Source: Myxococcales bacterium
GTDB lineage: Bacteria; Myxococcota_A; UBA9160; UBA4427
Direction of reading: 5' to 3'
NCBI GenBank assembly: GCA_014240165.1
Contig: JAAZXM010000031.1
Location: 1 to 45,758, forward strand
Length of the DNA: 45,758 nt
In this document: one piece after another, positions 33,051 to 40,428 of the stretch
Layout: each line of letters opens with the position of its first letter
Numbering within the stretch: the stretch's first letter is position 1
Notes under the pieces: model-generated
Told to the model about the DNA's origin: nothing
What the model saw: only the letters and a program-made list of their open reading frames with translations
The model's database searches: none
Made by a program: the position numbers and the translations under genes

Positions 33051-35783
33051 ATGTCGTTCTTCCCTTTCCGTACAGCCAGGGAGTTCCTACGAGTCACGGC
33101 CCTCTTGCTCATTCTCGCCGCGACTTCGGGCTACTGGTTCTACCAGCAATTTCTCGGCGACCTGCCCGACCTGCGGGGCATCGAGGATTACAGCCCGGCG
33201 CTGACCAGCCTGGTGCTGGACCGGAATGGCCGGCTGATCGCCGAGTTCCACGAAGAGCGCCGCAGGCTGGTCCCGATTGGCGAGATCCCCCGGGCCACCC
33301 AACTGGCCTTTGTCGCCGCCGAGGACAAATCCTTCTTTGAACACAAAGGCCTGGACTACTCGTCGATCCTGCGCGCCGCCCGGGCCAACCTGCTGGGAGG
33401 CGGGATCAAACAGGGCGCGTCCACCATCACCCAGCAGACGGTCAAGAGCCTGCTGCTCAGCCCCGAGCGCACTTTCCGGCGCAAGATCCGCGAGATGGTG
33501 TTGGCCCGGCGGATCGAGGAATTCTTCACCAAGAACGAAATTCTCTATCTCTACGTCAACCAGATCTATTTCGGCCACGGCGCCTGGGGAATCGGGCAAG
33601 CCGCCCGGGACTATTTCGGCAAGGACGTCAAGGACCTCTCGATCTCGGAATCCGCGCTCTTGGCCGGGCTCCCCCAGCGCCCCAGCGATTACTCCCCCTA
33701 CCGAAACCCCTCATCCGCCGAGCGGCGCAGGCTCTACGTACTCGGCCGCATGTTGGCCGACGGATTCATCGATGAAGCGAGCTACGCCGAAGCCGTGGCC
33801 GATCCCCCGGAGATCCGGGGGCACGAAGACCAGGACGGGCTGGGGAATGCCGAACATTTCAGCGAATTCGTGCGCCGTCATCTCTTCGACGAAATCGGGG
33901 GCGAGGCGGTCCTCCGCGATGGACTCATCATCGAAACCACCCTCGACCTCGAACTCCAGCGCGCGGCGGTGGCCGCCCTGCGCAAGGGCCTCGAGGCCCA
34001 TGATCACCGCCAGGGCTACCGGGGACCCCTGCGCCAGGTGGAAAGCGAGGCCCTGGAAGCGGAAATCCTGCGGCTGGGCGAAGCCAATGCCGACCTGCTG
34101 GTGGATGAGAGCAACGACCCCGTGGTGGGGGTCCTTGTGGAGGCCCTGGGCGCGGACCGCGCCGAAACCAAGGCCGAAACCGAGGCCGCGACCGGGCTCG
34201 GCGCGACGGACCCCGCTGAGCTCGCCGCCCGCGAGGCTCTCGCCGATCTCTTCACCCCGACGCCCAGCCTGCCCTTGGATACCCCCCTGGAAGGAATCGT
34301 CGTTTCGGTGGAACCCGAGAGCCAGAGCGCCCGGGTCGCCTTCGGCCCAGGGGTGGAGGGGCGGGTCGATCTCAAGGACGTGAACTGGGCCCGGGAACCC
34401 AACCCCAAGCGACGGCCGCGGCCGGTCAAACGCATCGAAGATATTTTCGCCCCGGGCGACGTCGCCCCTTTCCTGCGCCTCGCCGACCACCCGCCGCCCG
34501 AGAAAAACGAGGACGAGTTGCCTGCGGGCGAGGCGCCCCTGCCGCCCCCGCCGCGCCTCGGCCTCCACCAATCGCCCATCGTCGAGGGGGCCCTGCTCAG
34601 TTTCGAGAACGGGACCGGGGACGTGCTCGCCATGGTGGGGGGGTACGACTACCGGGGCAGCGAATTCAACCGCGCCACCCAGGCCAAGCGCCAGCCCGGT
34701 TCGGCATTCAAGCCCTTCATCTACGGGGCCGCGCTGGAGAAGGGCTATACGCCGGTTTCCGAGGTGGTGGATCGCCCGGTGGTCTATACGGATCCGGTTT
34801 CGGGCTTCGTCTGGGCGCCGCGCAATTATGGCCGGCGCTTCTTCGGCCCCATGCCCCTGCGCAACGCGCTGAAGAAATCCATCAACAACGCCACGGTCCA
34901 TCTCTTTCGCGACCTGGGCGTCGATTTCGTCATCGACTACGCGAATCGTTTCGGCATCCAATCGCCCATGGTCCGCGACCTTTCCCTGGCCCTGGGCTCG
35001 AGTTCCATGACCCTGCTCGAGCTCACGACCGCCTACTCGGTCTTCCCCAACAAGGGACGCCTGGTGCCCCCACGCTTCATCAAGCGCGTCACCCGGCGAG
35101 ACGGCACGGTTCTCGTGGAAGATGTCTTCCTCACCCATCCTCCCGAAGAGCCTCCGCCCGCTGTCGCGGCCCCGGGCCCGGGCACAACGACAACGATGCC
35201 CGCCGCCGCGATCGAGCGCCCGGTGGCGTCCGCACCGGTGGAAGGCGAGGAGCCCGGAGCGGAAAGCCCGTTGGACGAAGAATTGGGATTGGAAGAAGAT
35301 CGCGTCATCTCGGAAGCCGATGCCTACTTGATGAGTGATCTGCTGGCAGCGGTGGTCCAAGAAGGCACCGGCCGCGGCCTGCTCCGGCTGGGGCGACCCC
35401 TGGCGGGGAAGACGGGCACCACCAATGAACAGGGCGACGCATGGTTCATGGGCTTCTCGCCGGACCTGACCACCGGGGTCTGGGTCGGGCACGATGACAA
35501 CCGGGTATTGGGCTTTGGAGAGACGGGTGCGGGCGCCGCCCTTCCGATCTGGCGCGACTTCATGCGCGTGGCCCTGTCCGAACGCGACGTCCGGGACTTC
35601 GAAGTCCCCGCCGATCACATCGTCTTCCAGCGCATCGATCGCGATACCGGCCTGATCGCCGACGCCAGCACGAAGAACGCGTATTTCCAGCCCTTCATCG
35701 AGGGCACCGAGCCCAAGCGCAGCGTCAGCCAGCGTGAATCGGCAAGCGATGCCCGGCGCGCCCTGCGCGAAGACATCTTCTAG
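33051..35783 (+). CDS. mrcA: Class A penicillin-binding protein 1A
   Basis: A 910-residue bifunctional peptidoglycan synthase with an N-terminal membrane helix (about 14-30). The glycosyltransferase domain shows AAEDKSFFEHKG (catalytic Glu91) and KQGASTITQQTVK. An OB-like insert lies at about 405-470. The transpeptidase domain has Ser551-x-x-Lys554 (GSAFKP), Ser610-x-Asn612 (SINN) and Lys787-Thr-Gly (KTGTT). An acidic, Pro/Ala-rich insertion (about 698-745) comes before the KTG motif. GGAG lies 6 bases before the ATG. It builds and cross-links glycan strands on the periplasmic side. Confidence 0.96.
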   Translation: MSFFPFRTAREFLRVTALLLILAATSGYWFYQQFLGDLPDLRGIEDYSPALTSLVLDRNGRLIAEFHEERRRLVPIGEIPRATQLAFVAAEDKSFFEHKGLDYSSILRAARANLLGGGIKQGASTITQQTVKSLLLSPERTFRRKIREMVLARRIEEFFTKNEILYLYVNQIYFGHGAWGIGQAARDYFGKDVKDLSISESALLAGLPQRPSDYSPYRNPSSAERRRLYVLGRMLADGFIDEASYAEAVADPPEIRGHEDQDGLGNAEHFSEFVRRHLFDEIGGEAVLRDGLIIETTLDLELQRAAVAALRKGLEAHDHRQGYRGPLRQVESEALEAEILRLGEANADLLVDESNDPVVGVLVEALGADRAETKAETEAATGLGATDPAELAAREALADLFTPTPSLPLDTPLEGIVVSVEPESQSARVAFGPGVEGRVDLKDVNWAREPNPKRRPRPVKRIEDIFAPGDVAPFLRLADHPPPEKNEDELPAGEAPLPPPPRLGLHQSPIVEGALLSFENGTGDVLAMVGGYDYRGSEFNRATQAKRQPGSAFKPFIYGAALEKGYTPVSEVVDRPVVYTDPVSGFVWAPRNYGRRFFGPMPLRNALKKSINNATVHLFRDLGVDFVIDYANRFGIQSPMVRDLSLALGSSSMTLLELTTAYSVFPNKGRLVPPRFIKRVTRRDGTVLVEDVFLTHPPEEPPPAVAAPGPGTTTTMPAAAIERPVASAPVEGEEPGAESPLDEELGLEEDRVISEADAYLMSDLLAAVVQEGTGRGLLRLGRPLAGKTGTTNEQGDAWFMGFSPDLTTGVWVGHDDNRVLGFGETGAGAALPIWRDFMRVALSERDVRDFEVPADHIVFQRIDRDTGLIADASTKNAYFQPFIEGTEPKRSVSQRESASDARRALREDIF

Positions 35784-35802
35784 GCCCCCCGCGGGATATT
35801 GC

Positions 35803-35831
35803 TTGACAGACATCGCCCATCCGGGTTAGCA
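35803..35831 (+). promoter_or_regulatory. Promoter of the histidine kinase gene, probably leaderless
   Basis: A perfect -35 TTGACA (35803-35808) and TTAGCA (35826-35831) are 17 bases apart. The ATG at 35839 begins 8 bases after the -10 element, so transcription should start at or next to the start codon. Confidence 0.6.
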
Positions 35832-35838
35832 ACGGGGC

Positions 35839-37158
35839 ATGTCCGGGGGTGAACAAGAGGGTCGAAACGCGACGGGTCCGTCGACGGATCAAGACAAGTC
35901 GACCCGCGCGCGGCGCAATCGGGGGGCTGCCGCCCTGATCGACGCGGTCTTTCCCGCGGCCGCCTCCGCGACGGCTTCGGCGCCGAGCGAGACCAGCCTG
36001 CAATCCCTGCTGAGCGATGCGGTCAGCGAACTCGCCCGGCGTTCGGGTGCCGAGCGATGCTGCGCCTGGCTCGCCACCGGGGATGGCCACTTCAGCCGGG
36101 TTGCGGCCTATGGGCGCGCCCAACCCGCCCCACCCGACGATCTGGAGCCCGGCGCCTTCGAAGCCCTTCGGCGGCTCCAGCAGGCAACGGATCTCGGCGA
36201 CCGGCACGAGGAGCCCACCTCGGCGCGCGTCAGCAACGCCAGCGGAATCACCGCCGCCATCGCCCTGGGGCGACAAGGCGAGGGCGAGTTCGAACCCGCC
36301 CTGGCGGTACTGGCCCTGGGAGGACCCGAGGACGCCCTGGGCGCAGTCCGCCCGCGGACCCTCGCCCTGCTCCAAGAACTTGGCGAGCGATTGGCGGCGC
36401 CCCTGGCCACCCTATCCGCCGTTGAGCAGATTCGTGGCCTGGGCCAGGACATCCGTTGGCTCGACCGCCAGGCGGTCTTGGGCGAAATGCTCGGAGAGAT
36501 CATTCACGAAGTCCGAAACCCCCTTGTGTCGGTCAAGACCTTTCTCGAACTGCTTCCCGATCGCCTGGAGGACCCCGAGTTCTTGGGAGATTTTCGCGAG
36601 GTCGTACTCGGCGAGGTGGCGCGTCTGGAGCGCCTGCTCGACTCGGCCCTCCGCCACTCCCAGCCCGAGCGCCTGGGGGACACTTCGAGCAACGCCGAAG
36701 TCTCCGCCACCCTCGCCACCCTGAAGGGACTCCTCGAACACCGGGCCGGGGAAAAGGGCATCCGCCTGGTCTGCCAAGCCGAACCCGAAGCGGGCGAGGT
36801 GGCGATTTCCGCCGACGCCCTGCAACAGGTGCTGCTGAACCTGACCCTCAATGCGCTGGGCGCGACTCCATCGGGAGGCGAGGTGCGCGTGCGCGCCTAC
36901 CGGCCCGCCGTCGCCCAGGCGCCTTCGGTTGAATTCACGGTGGAGGATACGGGGCCGGGCATTCCCGAGGCCGACCGCGAGCGGGTTTTCGAACCCTTCG
37001 AAAGCGGGCGCAGCGGGCGGCCCGGAGGCCTGGGGCTCGCCATCTCCAAGCGACTCGTCGAGGAAGCGGGTGGCCACATCGCGCTGGGGGACGCGCCGGG
37101 AGGTGGGGCGCGGCTGGTGGTCCGGCTTCCCGAAAGCGGCGGGGAATCACCGGCCTGA
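35839..37158 (+). CDS. Orphan soluble sensor histidine kinase
   Basis: A 439-residue protein without membrane helices. An N-terminal Ala-rich, charged tail (1-50) is followed by a GAF-like sensory domain (about 53-195). Next comes the phosphoacceptor helix with His223 in EIIHEVRNPL, and then a HATPase domain: N-box LLNLTLNALGA, G1 DTGPGIP and G2 GGLGLAISKRL. It should autophosphorylate on His223 in response to a cytoplasmic signal. No response regulator is adjacent, so its partner is elsewhere. The H-box and C-terminal domain resemble the NtrB class. The predicted promoter leaves almost no 5' untranslated region. Confidence 0.92.
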   Translation: MSGGEQEGRNATGPSTDQDKSTRARRNRGAAALIDAVFPAAASATASAPSETSLQSLLSDAVSELARRSGAERCCAWLATGDGHFSRVAAYGRAQPAPPDDLEPGAFEALRRLQQATDLGDRHEEPTSARVSNASGITAAIALGRQGEGEFEPALAVLALGGPEDALGAVRPRTLALLQELGERLAAPLATLSAVEQIRGLGQDIRWLDRQAVLGEMLGEIIHEVRNPLVSVKTFLELLPDRLEDPEFLGDFREVVLGEVARLERLLDSALRHSQPERLGDTSSNAEVSATLATLKGLLEHRAGEKGIRLVCQAEPEAGEVAISADALQQVLLNLTLNALGATPSGGEVRVRAYRPAVAQAPSVEFTVEDTGPGIPEADRERVFEPFESGRSGRPGGLGLAISKRLVEEAGGHIALGDAPGGGARLVVRLPESGGESPA

Positions 37159-37185
37159 ACGCCGGGGGCAGGGCGCGCCGAACCC

Positions 37186-37827
37186 TCAGGCCGGAGCGGA
37201 CGCCCACCAATCTGCCAGCGCTCGGCCAAGCGCGTCCAGGCCATTCATGAAGAAGTGGTCGCAATCGGCGATCAACTCGAGATGAGCCGCCGTGCATTGC
37301 CGCGCCACGTCGGCGAGCACCGCCGCGTCCACCCACTCATCCTCGGTGCCCGCGGCCAAAAAAATTTCGCCCGGGAAAGCGCAAAGCGCGTCCGCATCGA
37401 GCATCGACGTCGGAGGCGCGATCAGGACCAGGCGGCGAATTTGCGGTGAGTCCTGGGCTGCGCGTACCGCGGCGAGGGAACCAAAGGAGTAGCCGCACGC
37501 CACCAGGGGCACGGGCTCGGACGCGAGCAGGAAATCCACGGCCGCTCGGTAATCCGCGTCGGCCTGGGCGAGATCGGCGCTGGGGGTTCCGGCGCTCGCC
37601 CCAACACCCCGCCAGTTGAAGCGAAGGCTCGAGAGCCCGGCCTTCTGGCACGCCCAGGCGACCTCGCCCACGACGGGGGATTCCATGCTGCCCCCCATCA
37701 GGGGATGCGGCGCAGCCACCACCGCCGCCGCCGGCGCCTCCTCCACGGGAATGAAAAGGCCCTCGAGAACCGCGCCCGGGGGCTCGGACAAAGCAAGGGT
37801 GGCAGGCTGCTCGAATGCGCGGGTCAA
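37186..37827 (-). CDS. Alpha/beta hydrolase
   Basis: A 213-residue single-domain alpha/beta hydrolase. The nucleophile Ser is in GYSFGS, an oxyanion region is at APHPLMGG, and FNWRGVGASAG is typical of the dienelactone-hydrolase-like or OPP group of small hydrolases. The likely catalytic Asp is in GTEDEWV, and His is in DCDHFFMNG. There is no signal peptide, so it is cytoplasmic. TTG 37827 is preferred because GGAGGA stands 7 bases upstream; a longer ATG frame from 37938 would overlap the divergent Nudix start. The substrate is unknown. Confidence 0.88.
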   Translation of the reverse strand: MTRAFEQPATLALSEPPGAVLEGLFIPVEEAPAAAVVAAPHPLMGGSMESPVVGEVAWACQKAGLSSLRFNWRGVGASAGTPSADLAQADADYRAAVDFLLASEPVPLVACGYSFGSLAAVRAAQDSPQIRRLVLIAPPTSMLDADALCAFPGEIFLAAGTEDEWVDAAVLADVARQCTAAHLELIADCDHFFMNGLDALGRALADWWASAPA

Positions 37828-37937
37828 CTCGCTGTCCTCCGGGTCCTGATCTCTGGCGTCCGCGCTACACACTAGCCTGCCGGGCGCCCGGACCGGCAGC
37901 AGGCCAAGGAGCCCAGGCCCCGGGCAGGAGAAAATCA

Positions 37938-38456
37938 ATGGAGCGACGCGTCCAGCGTGGAGTCATGCTGGAGATGGTGACCGAGGAGGTGGAACTGCCC
38001 GATGGGCGGCGCACCCAACTCGACCTGATCCGGCATCCCGGCGCCGCTGCGGTGGTGCCCTTTCTTTCCGACGACGAGGTGCTCCTGATCCGCCAATATC
38101 GCTACGCGGCCGGGGGCGAGATCTACGAAGTCCCCGCCGGAAAACTCGATCCGGGCGAAAGCCCCGAAGCCTGCGCATCCCGAGAACTCGAAGAGGAGAC
38201 GGGGTACCGCGCGGGACGGCTCCAGCCCCTGGCCCAGATCCTGACTACGCCGGGTTTTACCGACGAGCGAATTCATCTCTTCGCCGCCGAAGCCCTCTCG
38301 CCGGGCCGCCAACGACTCGACGATGACGAATTGATCGAACTCGTCCCGCTTCCCCTCGACGAGGCCTTGGCGATGGTTTGGAGCGATGCCCTCCCCGATG
38401 CCAAGAGCAGCTTGGCCCTGCTCCACGCCGCCCAGCGGCGAGGACGGCTCGGCTAG
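37938..38456 (+). CDS. Nudix hydrolase, ADP-ribose pyrophosphatase type
   Basis: A 172-residue protein with the full Nudix box, beginning GKLDPGESPE and continuing RELEEETGYRAG. The surroundings match ADP-ribose pyrophosphatase: LIRQYRYAAGGEIYEVPAG before the box, and TTPGFTDERIHLFAA after it. It would hydrolyse ADP-ribose or related nucleoside diphosphate sugars to AMP and a sugar phosphate. ATG 37938 has AGGAG 8 bases upstream. It is divergent from the alpha/beta hydrolase. Confidence 0.93.
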   Translation: MERRVQRGVMLEMVTEEVELPDGRRTQLDLIRHPGAAAVVPFLSDDEVLLIRQYRYAAGGEIYEVPAGKLDPGESPEACASRELEEETGYRAGRLQPLAQILTTPGFTDERIHLFAAEALSPGRQRLDDDELIELVPLPLDEALAMVWSDALPDAKSSLALLHAAQRRGRLG

Positions 38457-38633
38457 GGGCGCCACGCGGAAATCCGCAAGCTAAAAGCCCCTTCCATTGG
38501 CCGGAACCCGCACAATCCCATAGCCTTCCGCGCGCAGCAGAGCCGGAATCAAGGCCGCGGGCGGGCAAGAGCTCTCTCGCGCACCGGCTCGAACTTCGAC
38601 CTCAAAATCGCAGCCCGCAAGGAGTGACTGGAC

Positions 38634-39407
38634 GTGTACGGTCGCGGATCGCAAATGGGTTTCGGCCCTCCGGTCACGCCGCCGGTGATCAAGAACCTGT
38701 TGATCGCCAATGGCGTCGTTTTCATCCTCCAATTGCTGACCCGCGGACCCGCCGGCGACATGCTCTCGAGCTTTGGCGCGGTTTCTCCCTGGGCGGTCTG
38801 GGTTGAATTCAAATTCTGGCAGCCCTTCACCTATATGTGGCTGCACAGTGCCTACAGCCCCTTTCACATCATCTTCAATATGCTCATGTTGTGGATGTTC
38901 GGGTCGCAATTGGCGCTGGTTTGGGGCGAGCAGCGTTTTCTTCGCTACTACCTCGCGTGCGGAATCGGGGCCGGGATTCTGATCGCCACCCTGCCTTGGA
39001 TGGCGGTGCTGCTCGGCCTGATGCCCGCAACCCAGAGCCTGGCGATTCCGACCCTGGGCGCGTCGGGGGCAGTCATGGGGGTGATCCTGGCCTTCTCGTT
39101 CACCTGGCCCGACCGAACCCTGATGCTCATCTTTCCCCCCATGCCCATCAAGGCGATCTGGCTGATCCCCTTCATGCTCTTCATCGAATACGCCAGCGGC
39201 CCCTCCAACGTGAGTCATCTCGGTCACGGCGGCGGCCTCGTCGTGGGCTGGATCTACCTGGTGCGCGAAGGACGAACTCCCGGCGCGCCCACCCTGGAAG
39301 GGTTGAAGCATAAATTCCGGCGTTGGCGCATGCGCCAGAAAATTCGCTCGGTTCATCAGGATGAACAGCGCAAGCGAAAGCGCGACGACGACCCGCCCTA
39401 CCATTGA
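38634..39407 (+). CDS. Rhomboid-family intramembrane serine protease
   Basis: A 257-residue membrane protein with six hydrophobic helices. The catalytic dyad is Ser144 (GASGAVMG) and His198 (SHLGHGGGLVVG). The HSAYSPFHIIFNMLMLW segment in helix 2 carries the conserved His and Asn that form the oxyanion hole. These proteases cut transmembrane helices of other proteins. The C-terminal tail is strongly basic (KRKRDDD). The start is GTG 38634 with AAGGAG 9 bases upstream. No substrate is evident nearby. Confidence 0.93.
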   Translation: MYGRGSQMGFGPPVTPPVIKNLLIANGVVFILQLLTRGPAGDMLSSFGAVSPWAVWVEFKFWQPFTYMWLHSAYSPFHIIFNMLMLWMFGSQLALVWGEQRFLRYYLACGIGAGILIATLPWMAVLLGLMPATQSLAIPTLGASGAVMGVILAFSFTWPDRTLMLIFPPMPIKAIWLIPFMLFIEYASGPSNVSHLGHGGGLVVGWIYLVREGRTPGAPTLEGLKHKFRRWRMRQKIRSVHQDEQRKRKRDDDPPYH

Positions 39408-39439
39408 TCCCGCAGCCCGCTGCCTGTCCGCAACGGGCC

Positions 39440-39495
39440 GGGCTAGGCGGGTGGGGCTAGGCGGGTCGGGCTAGGCGGGTCGGGCTAGGCGGGCC
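39440..39495. repeat. Four tandem copies of a 14-base CTAG-containing repeat
   Basis: Units of GGGCTAGGCGGGTC stand head to tail at 39440-39453, 39454-39467, 39468-39481 and 39482-39495, with one or two changes in the outer copies. Each contains CTAG and thus a TAG in both directions. It lies between the convergent rhomboid and gspB genes. Confidence 0.92.
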
Positions 39496-39501
39496 GAGCG
39501 A

Positions 39502-40428
39502 TCAGGGCGAAGCGCCGACCTTGCGGTCTATGATCAGATCGCCCTTCTCGAAGGTCACGCTGGAGAGCCCGATCTCGCCCACTTTCAACTGGCGCCAGAT
39601 CTCTCCTTCGTGAAGTTCCACCTCGGCTCCATCAATCAGAGCCGACACGTAGGCAATTCGCTTGCCCGGCGTGGGATGCCATACGGTGCGAAGCACCTGT
39701 ACGCCCAGGGGATCACCCGGGGCGGCCACCGGAGGGGGCGAGGCGAAGGGCTTGGGGTAAGCGACGCGTCGCTGGGCTGATTCGCGGGAAGCCAGGTAGG
39801 GCGAATAGGGTTCGCCGGGCTTGGCGGAGGGCGTCGGTTTCTTGACTTCCGGGAGCGCCAACCGCTCGGTGGGCTTGGAGGGATCAAAGGTCGGCGGCGG
39901 AACGTAGGTGGGCGGCGGCGGCACGCCTGCGATGGCGGAGTTGCGACGCTTCAAGTGGCGCCGGATCGCCGCGTTCACTTTTTGTGCGCCCGGAGCCTGC
40001 GCGTCCGCAACTGTGCCGCCTGCACTCGCCGACGGGGGCGCGGGCGAGGGCGGGGCGGCCTGGGGCGGCGGACCTGGCGATGCAGCGGGCTGTGCGGCGG
40101 CCTGGAACCCGTTGCCTTCGCCCTCCGCCCGGGCTTCCGGCGGCGTGAAGTCGAGGGTTGCGGGGCGCCGCGGTGCGGCGGAGGGCGTAGCCGCGTCCGC
40201 CGTCGCCTCGGGGGCGGCGGGCGACGACGACTGCCAACCGCGCAGCCCAAGACCCAGGCCTACCAGGAGCAACACGCCCAATCCGATGCCCACAAAAAGC
40301 CGAGGCCTGGGCAGGCGTGAGGACCCCGAACGAGCAGCACCGGTGACCTCGTCGTGCAGGCGCTTGGTTTCGGCTTTCTGCTGGCGCTCGCCCTCCACGC
40401 GTCGCAGGGCTTTCATGATTGTGCTCAT
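39502..40428 (-). CDS. gspB: GspB-like type II secretion assembly protein
   Basis: A 308-residue protein. The N-terminus MSTIMKALRRVEGERQQ is typical of GspB/PulB. One membrane helix follows (about 43-62), then a long Pro/Ala-rich periplasmic linker (63-235) and a C-terminal T2SSB domain (about 238-304, with YVSALIDGAEVELHEGEIW). With GspA, GspB helps to insert or anchor the GspD secretin through the peptidoglycan. Its ATG overlaps the stop of exeA (ATGA), so the pair is coupled. The remaining gsp genes are not in the window. Confidence 0.87.
   Translation of the reverse strand: MSTIMKALRRVEGERQQKAETKRLHDEVTGAARSGSSRLPRPRLFVGIGLGVLLLVGLGLGLRGWQSSSPAAPEATADAATPSAAPRRPATLDFTPPEARAEGEGNGFQAAAQPAASPGPPPQAAPPSPAPPSASAGGTVADAQAPGAQKVNAAIRRHLKRRNSAIAGVPPPPTYVPPPTFDPSKPTERLALPEVKKPTPSAKPGEPYSPYLASRESAQRRVAYPKPFASPPPVAAPGDPLGVQVLRTVWHPTPGKRIAYVSALIDGAEVELHEGEIWRQLKVGEIGLSSVTFEKGDLIIDRKVGASP

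Noticed and set aside
33711..35813. Minus-strand 700-codon frame opposite the PBP1A gene
   Set aside because: The plus-strand frame carries all PBP1A active-site motifs; the antisense peptide has none.
38481..38636. Possible short minus-strand gene of about 50 codons between the Nudix and rhomboid genes
   Set aside because: The peptide end looks protein-like (ALLRAEGYGIVRVP), but no start codon with a ribosome binding site exists outside the rhomboid gene, and no relative is recognised.
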